Assembly (NCBI RefSeq): GCF_002906255.1
Contig: NZ_POTC01000031.1
Location: 1 to 36,452, forward strand
Direction of reading: 5' to 3'
Source: Novacetimonas maltaceti
Lineage (GTDB): Bacteria > Pseudomonadota > Alphaproteobacteria > Acetobacterales > Acetobacteraceae
DNA: 36,452 nt
In this document: piece after piece, positions 29,225 through 36,452 of the stretch
Layout: every line of letters starts with the position of its first letter
Position numbering within the stretch: position 1 is the stretch's first letter
Notes under the pieces: model-generated
What the model was told of the DNA's origin: nothing
Databases searched by the model: none
The model's input: only the letters and a program-made list of their open reading frames with translations
Made by a program: the position numbers and the translations under genes

Positions 29225-31030
29225 ATGGACAAGAGGCAACCTTGCGACGTGACCATCCCTGATGGGGTGATGCCCGGACTGCGCCATGACCCGGCCCGGT
29301 TCATGGCGTGGTATGTCCGCCGTCACCTCTGGGCGCACCTGCTGGTCATGGCGATGGTGACGCTGGCGATGGGATGCGGGGTCAGCACGTCCTACATCAT
29401 CCGCCACCTGGTCAATGCGATGGCCGCATCCCCCCGGCCGGACATGGCGGTGGTGTGGTCCATGGTCGGGGTGTTCTGCGTGGTCATCTTCATTGATGGC
29501 TGTGCATGGCGGGTGGCGGGATGGATGGCATCGGGCCTGTTCGTGCAGGTCGGGGGCGATATCCGCCGCGACCTGTTCCGCTACCTGAGCGGACATTCCG
29601 CCGCCTATTTCGCCGAACGCATGTCCGGCGCCCTGTCCGCGCGGATTTCCACGGCGGCGAACGCGGTCTTCAGCCTTGAAAACCTGACGGCGTGGACGCT
29701 GCTGCCTTCCGCGCTGAACATCCTCATGTCCATTGCGATGCTGGTGACCGTCAGTCCGTGGATGGCGCTGTCGATCGTGGGCATGACGGTCGGGGCGGGG
29801 CTGCTGATCTTCCTGCTGGGCACCAGGGGGCGCAGCCTGCACCGTGACTACGCGACGCAGGCCGCGGAAAATGATGGCGAGATGCTGGATATCGTCAACA
29901 ACATGCCGCTGGTGCGGGCCTATGGCATGACCGCGCGTGAATGCCTGCGCATGGGCCAGCGCATCCGCAACGAGACCGGGCTGCATCGCCGTTCCCTGCG
30001 CTACCTTGAAAAACTGCGGATGTTCCATGCCGGCCTGACGATGTTCATGACGGGTGGGCTGCTGCTCTGGGTCGTAGTGCTGTGGCACCTGCATCGCGCC
30101 ACGATCGGCGATGTGGTCATGGTGACGACGCTGGGGTTCGTCATTCTCAACTGCACCCGCGACCTCGCCTTCGCGCTGGTGGAGGCGGTGCAGCATGTCT
30201 CCCGCCTGTCGGAGACGCTGGAAAAACTTCTCCTGCCGCATGAAACCGCGAACCACCCGCTGCCGTCGCGCACCCTGCCGGAGCGTGCCCATGGCCATGT
30301 CAGCATACGCGATGCGTGCTTTGCCTATCCGGGGGGGAAGCCGGTCCTGTCGCACTTCAGCCTTGAAATCCGCGCCGCCACGCGCGTCGGACTGGTGGGG
30401 CAGTCGGGGTCGGGAAAAAGCACCCTGCTGGCCCTGCTGCAACGGCAGCGTTTCCTGCAGGAAGGGCAGATCCTGATCGACGGGATCGATATCCTTGACC
30501 TTGATGAAGGCAGCATGCGCGGCTGCATGGCCGTCGTCGCGCAGGAGGTGGCGCTGCTGCGCCGTTCCGTGCGCGACAACATCCGCTACGGGTGCGACAC
30601 GGCCAGTGATGCGCAGGTGATCGCCGCGGCCTCCGCTGCGGGATGCCTCGATTTCATCATGGCGATGCCACAGCAGTTCGATACCATCGTGGGCGAACGC
30701 GGTGTCATGCTGTCCGGTGGGCAGCGCCAGCGAATTGCCATCGCGCGCGCCTTCCTGCGCAATGCCCCGATCCTGATCCTTGACGAAGCGACAAGCGCGC
30801 TGGACAGCCAGAGTGAAAAGCACGTGCAGGACGCGCTGGACCGCCTGCAGGCCGGGCGGACCGTCATTGCCGTGGCCCACCGCCTGTCCACCCTTCAGGG
30901 TTTCGACCGGATCGTGGTGATGGACCATGGGCGCATCGTTCAGGATGGCAGTGTTTCCGAACTTGAAAACACGCCGGGCCTGTACCGCGATGTCCTGATG
31001 CGTCAGGACACCACGATGCCGGTTGCCTGA
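29225..31030 (+). CDS. ABC transporter, fused permease and ATPase (exporter type)
   Basis: 601 residues; AGGGAC stands before ATG 29225 (upstream frame is not coding). About six transmembrane segments in residues 20-330 (HLLVMAMVTLAMGCGVSTSY and later AFALVEAVQHV) are followed by the ATPase: Walker A GQSGSGKSTLL, Q-loop VVAQEVALLRRSVRDNI, signature LSGGQRQRIAIARAFL, Walker B ILILDEATSALD and the His loop VAHRLST. It is a homodimeric exporter of the MsbA/LmrA kind. Substrate unknown. Confidence 0.92.
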   Translation: MDKRQPCDVTIPDGVMPGLRHDPARFMAWYVRRHLWAHLLVMAMVTLAMGCGVSTSYIIRHLVNAMAASPRPDMAVVWSMVGVFCVVIFIDGCAWRVAGWMASGLFVQVGGDIRRDLFRYLSGHSAAYFAERMSGALSARISTAANAVFSLENLTAWTLLPSALNILMSIAMLVTVSPWMALSIVGMTVGAGLLIFLLGTRGRSLHRDYATQAAENDGEMLDIVNNMPLVRAYGMTARECLRMGQRIRNETGLHRRSLRYLEKLRMFHAGLTMFMTGGLLLWVVVLWHLHRATIGDVVMVTTLGFVILNCTRDLAFALVEAVQHVSRLSETLEKLLLPHETANHPLPSRTLPERAHGHVSIRDACFAYPGGKPVLSHFSLEIRAATRVGLVGQSGSGKSTLLALLQRQRFLQEGQILIDGIDILDLDEGSMRGCMAVVAQEVALLRRSVRDNIRYGCDTASDAQVIAAASAAGCLDFIMAMPQQFDTIVGERGVMLSGGQRQRIAIARAFLRNAPILILDEATSALDSQSEKHVQDALDRLQAGRTVIAVAHRLSTLQGFDRIVVMDHGRIVQDGSVSELENTPGLYRDVLMRQDTTMPVA

Positions 31031-31052
31031 GGTCGCGCGCGGGGCGCGATGT

Positions 31053-31445
31053 TCAGTGCGTGGAGGAGATCCGCGCCTGCGCCTGAAGCATCTCCCCCAG
31101 CGTTTCGTAAATGCCCTGCGGCGCGGGGGAGGGGAGGTGGAAGGTCAGCCTGCCCCCCGGTGGCAGGTTCAGCGACAGGAAGACTTCCTTGCGTGTCCTG
31201 TCCGTGCCGAGTTCCCATTGCGTGACGTCATAGACCGGGTTGGGCTTCCCCCCGCCCACGGCCTGACAGTCGGATGCCAGCTTGGCAAACAGGGGCAGGC
31301 AGTTGACAAGCTGCGCAGGGGGCACAGACAGGTGCACCCTTTCGCCATCCGTGTCCTCGACTTCCAGGACGACCCTGCTGCCATCGGGGGAGGGGCGGCC
31401 CCCCAGTATCTTGCTGATATTCAGGTGGCGGGGGGTATCGCTCAT
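31053..31445 (-). CDS. Unknown conserved-looking protein
   Basis: 130 residues from the inner ATG at 31445; a start at 31484 is also open. Beta-strand-rich: SRVVLEVEDTDGERVHLSVP, VYDVTQWELGTDRTRKEVFL, GRLTFHLPSPAPQG. Not recognised. It is convergent with the ABC transporter and divergent from the ABC-F gene. Confidence 0.55.
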   Translation of the reverse strand: MSDTPRHLNISKILGGRPSPDGSRVVLEVEDTDGERVHLSVPPAQLVNCLPLFAKLASDCQAVGGGKPNPVYDVTQWELGTDRTRKEVFLSLNLPPGGRLTFHLPSPAPQGIYETLGEMLQAQARISSTH

Positions 31446-31606
31446 GGAAATGGCCTGCTGCTGCTTGGATGAAAGCCGGAGCATATCCCATCGACGCCCA
31501 TCGATACAGGGGCAGGGCCAGTGGTGTCGCCCCGCTATTTACGATGCCCTGGGGCTGCGCGATAAGGGCGCTCCGGCTTTCCCCTTCCTTTGTCATCTGA
31601 GGCCCC

Positions 31607-33229
31607 ATGATCCGTCTCGACACCATCAGCAAGCATAACGGTCATCGCGTGATCTTTGTCGATGCCTCCGCGGCCCTCCAGAAAGGGGAGAAGATCGGGC
31701 TGGTCGGACCCAACGGGGCAGGCAAGACAACATTGTTCCGGCTGATCACGGGGCAGGAGGAGCCCGATGAAGGGCAGGTCCTGACCGAACGTGGCATCAC
31801 CGTGGGTTTCTTCAATCAGGACGTGGGGGAAATGGCGGGCCGCAGTGCGGTTGCCGAGGTGATGGACGGCGCCGGGCCTGTTGCCGTGATCGGGGCCGAA
31901 CTGTCGGAACTGGAAGCGGCCATGGCGGACCCGGAGCGCTTTGACGAACTGGACGCCATTCTCGAACGGTTTGGTGAGGTGCAGAGCCGTTTCGAGGAAC
32001 TGGGCGGCTATGCCCTCGAAGGGCGCGCGCGTGAAGTCCTGCACGGTCTGGGCTTCAGCCAGGAGATGATGGATGGAGACGTTGGCCGCCTGTCCGGCGG
32101 ATGGAAGATGCGCGTGGCGCTGGCGCGCATCCTGCTGATGAAGCCGGACGTGATGCTGCTGGATGAACCGAGCAACCATCTTGACCTCGAAAGCCTGATC
32201 TGGCTGGAGCAGTTCCTGGCCGGCTATGACGGTGCGCTGCTGATGACCTCGCACGACCGTGCCTTCATGAACCGGGTCATCAACAAGGTGATCGAGATTG
32301 ACGGCGGCGTATTGTCAAGCTTTTCGGGCGATTATGAATTCTATGAACAGCAGCGCGCCCTGAACGCAAAGCAGCAGCAGGCGCAGTTCGACCGCCAGCA
32401 GGCCATGCTGGCGAAGGAAGTCGCCTTCATCGAGCGTTTCAAGGCCCGCGCGTCCCATGCCGCGCAGGTGCAGAGCAGGGTCAAGAAACTGGACAAGATC
32501 GATCGTATCGAACCTCCGAAACGCCGCCAGACCCTTGTCTTTACCTTCCCGCCCGCGCCGCGTTCAGGCGATGCGGTCGTCAACCTGCGCGGCGTGTGCA
32601 AGGCCTATGGCAGCCGGGTGATCTATCATGACCTCGACCTGCTGATCCGCCGGCAGGAACGCTGCTGCGTGCTCGGCATCAACGGGGCTGGCAAATCCAC
32701 CCTGCTGAAACTCGTTGCCGGCACGACCGAACCGGACGCTGGCACGGTGACCCTCGGCGGTAGCGTCAGGATGGGATATTTCGCGCAGCATGCCATGGAC
32801 CTTCTGGATGGCAACCTCACGATTTTCGAAACCCTGAACGCTGCCTTCCCGCTTGCCCCACAGGGGGCGCTGCGGTCACTGGCGGGCAGCTTTGGCTTTT
32901 CCGGCGATGATATCGACAAGCTGTGCCGCGTCCTGTCCGGCGGTGAAAAGGCCCGTCTGGTCCTGGCCCTGATGCTGTTCGACCCGCCGAATTTCCTGGT
33001 GCTTGACGAGCCTACAAACCATCTTGATATCGCCACCAAGGAAATGTTGATCGCGGCGCTGGCTGATTACGATGGCACGATGCTTTTTGTCTCCCATGAC
33101 CGTCATTTTCTGGCGGCGCTTTCCAACCGCGTCCTGGAACTCACGCCCGAAGGACTCCATCGCTATGATGGTGGCTATACGGAATATGTTGCCCGGACCG
33201 GCCGCGAGGCACCCGGACTGCATGTCTGA
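31607..33229 (+). CDS. ABC-F family ATPase
   Basis: 540 residues. Two ATPase domains: Walker A GPNGAGKT (34-41), signature LSGGWKMRVAL, Walker B LLDEPSNHLD; and Walker A GINGAGKS, signature LSGGEKARL, Walker B LVLDEPTNHLD, HDR loop SHDRHFL. Between them is the P-site tRNA-interaction linker, rich in charged helix (AKQQQAQFDRQQAMLAKE). ABC-F proteins act on the ribosome. No membrane domain. Subfamily not certain (Uup/YheS/YbiT-like). Confidence 0.9.
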   Translation: MIRLDTISKHNGHRVIFVDASAALQKGEKIGLVGPNGAGKTTLFRLITGQEEPDEGQVLTERGITVGFFNQDVGEMAGRSAVAEVMDGAGPVAVIGAELSELEAAMADPERFDELDAILERFGEVQSRFEELGGYALEGRAREVLHGLGFSQEMMDGDVGRLSGGWKMRVALARILLMKPDVMLLDEPSNHLDLESLIWLEQFLAGYDGALLMTSHDRAFMNRVINKVIEIDGGVLSSFSGDYEFYEQQRALNAKQQQAQFDRQQAMLAKEVAFIERFKARASHAAQVQSRVKKLDKIDRIEPPKRRQTLVFTFPPAPRSGDAVVNLRGVCKAYGSRVIYHDLDLLIRRQERCCVLGINGAGKSTLLKLVAGTTEPDAGTVTLGGSVRMGYFAQHAMDLLDGNLTIFETLNAAFPLAPQGALRSLAGSFGFSGDDIDKLCRVLSGGEKARLVLALMLFDPPNFLVLDEPTNHLDIATKEMLIAALADYDGTMLFVSHDRHFLAALSNRVLELTPEGLHRYDGGYTEYVARTGREAPGLHV

Positions 33230-33301
33230 CGCCCCATCGCCGTGGCTGGAGGCAGGGATTTCGACGCATGGGACAAAGGCGCGATGCGGTCTGGATAACC
33301 G

Positions 33302-33574
33302 GTGCCTGACCCACTAGAAACAGTGGGACCAGCAGCCAGACGGAGTGATGCAGTGCTACGGAAACTTCAGGAACTAAACCAGGACCGTACGCTTCTTGCG
33401 AATGCAGGGATGTGTTTCTGTGTGATTGCCATGCTCGGCCTGGGGAACCTTGTCTGCCGTTTCGTGCTGCATACCGACATGTCCTACCTGATGCCCTGGC
33501 TGCTGGTTGGCGTGGTGTCCTATTTCTTCCTGCCGTGCCTTATCTTGTGGATCGCAACGGGAAAACCGTCCTGA
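33302..33574 (+). CDS. Small two-helix membrane protein
   Basis: 90 residues from GTG 33302, or 73 from the GTG at 33353. Two transmembrane segments: MCFCVIAMLGLGNLVCRFVL and MPWLLVGVVSYFFLPCLILW. No family recognised. An imperfect hairpin (33580-33608) after the stop may be a weak terminator. Confidence 0.55.
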   Translation: MPDPLETVGPAARRSDAVLRKLQELNQDRTLLANAGMCFCVIAMLGLGNLVCRFVLHTDMSYLMPWLLVGVVSYFFLPCLILWIATGKPS

Positions 33575-34016
33575 AGACAGCGAAGGGCCGTGTTTCAGCG
33601 GCCTTCGCCCGGCAGGCCTGCATGGCGATCCTTTCCCCCTGTTCCTGACCGGTCGGGGGAAGGGAGGGGGCGGGAACGGCTAACACGTGCCGACATGTTG
33701 TCGTGCGGGATGGAAATGGAGCAGATGCCGCCGACTTCCCGGCTCAACGATGCAGGCACCCGTGTCAGCCTGACCGCACCCGCACCGCCTATCGAAACCG
33801 CGGCGTGACCGGTCGGGCCTGCGTGGACCGACCCGGCGATGTCATAGCCGAAGGAATCTGCTCAGGGGCGTTCGATCACGGGACATCAGAATCCATAGAT
33901 GGATACCTTATGGAAACAGGAACCGTGCATTCGCCATGGACCGACATGCCTGCTGGCGATGCCGCATCCCGGTCATTAGCGGGGCGAAGGCCCGAAAACT
34001 CCGGGGGAAGCGGAGC
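33575..34016. other. Intergenic stretch without a convincing gene
   Basis: 442 nt. Open frames at 33590-33808 and 33703-34020 lack ribosome binding sites and protein-like patterns. Apart from the hairpin at 33580-33608 no structure is seen. Confidence 0.5.
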
Positions 34017-34532
34017 CTAGTGGTTGTGATACTGCGCCAGCGCCATCTTGCAGGACTTGCCTTCCGCGCTCATGTTGTCCCCCTGGTTCGGGTCCACCTT
34101 GAGGGTAAGGCGCATCACCGCCGCGGAAAGGTGGGCGCCACTGGTATGGGCGGACACCTTGATGTTGATGTTGTTGTTGTTTTCCATCACCGCCCAGTTG
34201 CCGCCGCGTGCCATGGTGGCTTCGGCCTTCACCGCCCAGTAGGTCCCGTTCAGGTCCGGCAGGCGCGTCAGGTTATAGACGGAGCCATCGCCACGAATGT
34301 GGGAATACCCGATTCCCACGGCGCCACCGCCACGGATCCTGACGGGATAGGAATGCGTTCCATAGAACAGCCGTCCCTTGCCCCAGCTATACCCGCCCGC
34401 GACGGCAACGGATTTCAGCGAAAAGCACAGCCTGGCCATGGGTTGTCCCAGTGCGTCAGCAGCCCGGGCGGTCTGTGTGGTAACAAGGCCAGCCAGCAGG
34501 AGGGCTGGAATGCAGAAGAAGACTGGACGCAC
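34017..34532 (-). CDS. Exported glycine-rich protein
   Basis: 171 residues from GTG 34532, with CAGGAA about seven bases upstream; the frame is open to 34853 but that start is in the thiM region. A signal peptide (RPVFFCIPALLLAGLVTTQT, cleavage near ARA-ADA) is followed by AVAGGYSWGKGRLFYGTHSY, IRGGGAVGIGYSHIRGDGSV, YWAVKAEATMARGGNWAVME. The Gly-rich beta repeats resemble small periplasmic or outer-membrane-associated domains. Not recognised. Confidence 0.65.
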   Translation of the reverse strand: MRPVFFCIPALLLAGLVTTQTARAADALGQPMARLCFSLKSVAVAGGYSWGKGRLFYGTHSYPVRIRGGGAVGIGYSHIRGDGSVYNLTRLPDLNGTYWAVKAEATMARGGNWAVMENNNNINIKVSAHTSGAHLSAAVMRLTLKVDPNQGDNMSAEGKSCKMALAQYHNH

Positions 34533-34773
34533 AATATGTTCCTGAAAAAATACGGCGGCAGGCCGGCATGGCGCGCGACAGGTGCGATACCCTCTCGCGG
34601 CCTCGAATACCGGGGAGTATCCTATTTGTCGTGCCATCGCCACCAAAAGGCAAGTGCCGATCCACACACACGCTCGGCAATAAACGATATATGACAATGA
34701 ATTCATGAAGTTTTTGGCCTGACGGACTGCCGGGGCGGGTATCGGGCCGCACATATGCGCAAGGAGTGCCGCA

Positions 34774-35559
34774 ATGTCGATGATCACAGTGTCATGGGGA
34801 GACCCGATGGTGCGTGGCAGGCTGGCCGCGATACGCCAGCGCGCGCCCTTCATATATGGCGTGACGAATTACGTGGCCGCGACGCTGAGCGCCAATGTGC
34901 TGCTGGCCATCGGGGCGGCACCCGCCATCGGGACCGCGCCCGGCTGGCCCGGGGCATTCGGCAGGTCTGCGGCCGCAGTCTGGATCAATACCGCCGCGCT
35001 GATGTCCACATCATCGCATGACATCGTGCATGTGGCTTCATGCGCGCATGAAGCGGGCGTTCCATGGGTGCTTGATCCCGTGGCTTTCGGGGCGGGCAGC
35101 GCGGAATATGACCGGATCGTCATGCGGTTGCTGGATTGCGCGCCCGCCGTGATCCGGGGGAACGCCAGCGAACTGATGGCCCTTGCCGGGGCGGATGGCG
35201 GCGGGCGGGGTGTGGAAACCGCTCATGGATCGCATGATGCGGTGCGGCATATCCAGACGCTCTCCAGCGAGAGCGGGGCGGTCGTGGCTGTCAGTGGCGC
35301 CACGGATTACATTGCATCGGGCGCCACGATTTTTGCGATCAAGGGGGGGGATGTCCGCCTGACACGTGTCACGGGCGCGGGATGTGCCCTCGGTGCCCTG
35401 ATCGCAGCGTTCCTGCCCGTCAGTGATACGGCCGCTGAAGCAGCCTGTGCCGCCCACGCGACCTATGCTGAAGCCGCAGGGCGCGTGAAGACGGTTGGCA
35501 CGGGTTCGTTCGGCGTGGGACTGCTTGATGAACTCTCCGTGCTGGCTGGCCTGCAATAG
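34774..35559 (+). CDS. thiM: Hydroxyethylthiazole kinase
   Basis: 261 residues, AAGGAG before the ATG. ThiM motifs: FIYGVTNYVAATLSANVLLA (substrate site), VLDPVAFGAG, RGNASELMALAG, and the anion-hole/catalytic VTGAGCALGALIAAFLP. It phosphorylates 4-methyl-5-(2-hydroxyethyl)thiazole for thiamine salvage. No thiE or thiD neighbour is present, and no THI-box is seen upstream. Confidence 0.92.
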   Translation: MSMITVSWGDPMVRGRLAAIRQRAPFIYGVTNYVAATLSANVLLAIGAAPAIGTAPGWPGAFGRSAAAVWINTAALMSTSSHDIVHVASCAHEAGVPWVLDPVAFGAGSAEYDRIVMRLLDCAPAVIRGNASELMALAGADGGGRGVETAHGSHDAVRHIQTLSSESGAVVAVSGATDYIASGATIFAIKGGDVRLTRVTGAGCALGALIAAFLPVSDTAAEAACAAHATYAEAAGRVKTVGTGSFGVGLLDELSVLAGLQ

Positions 35560-35577
35560 GACCCGGATGGCTGCATC

Positions 35578-36027
35578 CTATTTGGGGTGACCGCCCGGAG
35601 GGGATGCTCCTTCGGCCTCGCCAAGGTTGATGATGGCCTCATTGGCAAACGACACCATTTCCGAAGTGGGATGTTTGGCCGCTTCGTCCGTTTTCTGGGC
35701 AATACCGCTGGTCATGGTCTTCAGCGCTGCGACCTCGGCCCGGACATCATTGAGGATTTCGACCAGCGCCTGGTGGTCTTCTGCCGCGCGCTGGTCGGAG
35801 GCACGGCTGAGGACCGCATTCCCGACCATAAGCGCCGGAAGTGCGACGAGCTGGATACAGTTACTGATATATAGAAGGGTATTCTGCCATGCCGGCGCGG
35901 CAACCGGGATCAGGGAAAATACAAAAAAGGCGTAAACGCACCAGATGCTTCCGAATATGAAGGTCATCTTGACGGCTATCTGTTCATTGAGCCGCGTGAG
36001 GAATGGTGCCTTGGGAGCAGGTTGCAT
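35578..36027 (-). CDS. Two-helix membrane protein with C-terminal helix
   Basis: 149 residues. Two transmembrane segments (TFIFGSIWCVYAFFVFSLIP and LLYISNCIQLVALPALMVGN) then a charged helix (EDHQALVEILNDVRAEVAAL). The layout resembles small DUF1003 or low-affinity iron permease-type proteins, but no diagnostic residues are seen. It is convergent with thiM. Confidence 0.6.
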   Translation of the reverse strand: MQPAPKAPFLTRLNEQIAVKMTFIFGSIWCVYAFFVFSLIPVAAPAWQNTLLYISNCIQLVALPALMVGNAVLSRASDQRAAEDHQALVEILNDVRAEVAALKTMTSGIAQKTDEAAKHPTSEMVSFANEAIINLGEAEGASPPGGHPK

Positions 36028-36452
36028 CGGTTTATGCGTCTCTTGCCTGAATGGAACATGGAATGAGGCGGGTATGGCGCAATCGCATGAAGGCCGCCTC
36101 CAGTTTGGGCATATTACGGTCAGCCTTCGGAGGGGTCTGCGCTGATTTTGATAATAGCAGTTATCCTGTTGGCCAACTCAATGTTATATTATATCGTTTC
36201 GTCTGGTATTCCCAAACAATGGCGGTGAAAAAGTTTCCTGCCAGAAGTGGCGGTAAACTGCGATTTGGATTCAAGCGGCCGTTCTTTTTTTCAAAAAAGT
36301 TTCATTTTTGGATTGACGGTGGTGGGTGAGGGGCCTATATCCCCGTTCACCGCTTCGGGGGCAGAAAGTTCTTGAGTTTAGCGGCCTGGTTTTCTAGAGT
36401 GTTTGGCCCGGTTGGGTTGACGGTTTAGGTGACCGGGGTTCATTGACAATAG
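36028..36452. other. Non-coding region leading into a probable rRNA operon
   Basis: No convincing gene; an open frame at 36051-36329 has no protein-like pattern. It holds an A/T-rich block, a strong promoter at 36313 and a leader ending in TTGACAATAG at the window edge. Confidence 0.55.
36313..36340 (+). promoter_or_regulatory. Strong promoter with UP-like element, likely rRNA promoter
   Basis: -35 TTGACG (36313-36318) and -10 CTATAT (36335-36340) with a 16-bp spacer. Directly upstream lies an A/T tract (TTTTTTTCAAAAAAG, then TTTCATTTTT), like the UP element of rRNA promoters. The leader ends with CATTGACAATAG, a sequence often found before 16S rRNA genes in alphaproteobacteria. Confidence 0.6.

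Noticed and set aside
28868-30928. 686-codon minus-strand frame opposite the ABC transporter
   Set aside because: It is a shadow of the transporter gene: strongly Arg/His/Gln/Gly-biased, with no domain, while the plus strand has complete ABC motifs.
34533-34773. TPP riboswitch before thiM
   Set aside because: The conserved THI-box elements (CTGAGA and the CTTGAACCTGA-like part) were not found in the 240 nt before the start.
1-36452. CRISPR array
   Set aside because: No regularly spaced repeats were seen. The two 63-nt elements are 1.5 kb apart with genes between them.

Overview
The window is GC-rich alphaproteobacterial DNA. The host genes (thiM, an ABC-F ATPase, an MsbA-type ABC exporter) and what looks like the promoter and leader of an rRNA operon at the right edge suggest an acetic acid bacterium (Acetobacteraceae, e.g. 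Komagataeibacter or Gluconacetobacter). This assignment comes from protein character, not from a search. About 26 kb (432-26265) is a lambdoid-type element; the rest (26699-36452) is ordinary chromosome.

Left edge (1-400): the last codons of an IS transposase run into a decapitated exported-protein gene, then a bidirectional terminator. Minus-strand morphogenesis block (432-9041): HNH endonuclease, P27-type small terminase, large terminase, HK97 portal, prohead protease, HK97 major capsid protein, two small ORFs, gp6-like connector, head closure protein and a gp10-like neck protein. It stops there: no tail, tape-measure, baseplate, holin or endolysin gene is present. Minus-strand middle block (9041-17439): a Gly-rich membrane protein, a Dam-type methylase preceded by a run of hairpins, a DUF3164 protein, a tyrosine recombinase placed unusually in the interior, a late-regulator-like protein, a second (NPPY) methyltransferase, an orphan HicA-like protein, a replication-initiator-like protein with iterons and an AT-rich stretch in its gene, and a small HTH protein with a palindromic operator.

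The control region (17439-21157) is the most unusual part. Two divergent intergenic regions carry the same 63-nt element. Four of its five differences fall in a stem and compensate each other, and each copy ends exactly 10 nt before the start of a plus-strand cargo gene: a 69-aa unknown and a two-helix membrane protein with a WYL-like domain. To their right are divergent cro (minus) and cI (plus) genes with operators of the form ACTAAAC-N3-GTTTAGT, and a terminator-like hairpin that contains the ribosome binding site of the first early gene. The early plus-strand operon (21157-26265) is a chain of mostly ATGA-coupled small genes, including a possible sliding-clamp-like protein and a DUF2786 protein, and ends with an AlpA/excisionase-like protein. 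Downstream is a non-coding stretch with GGGGTAT direct repeats and a segment resembling the 3' end of a tRNA-Ser gene, the likely right attachment site.

The element is either a prophage whose tail and lysis half was lost at the IS junction, or a capsid-forming satellite that uses the tails of another phage. The host part then reads SDR oxidoreductase, small exported protein, tandem retropepsin-like protein lacking its catalytic aspartates, ABC exporter, an unknown, ABC-F ATPase, small membrane protein, exported glycine-rich protein, thiM, a two-helix membrane protein, and the rRNA promoter region.
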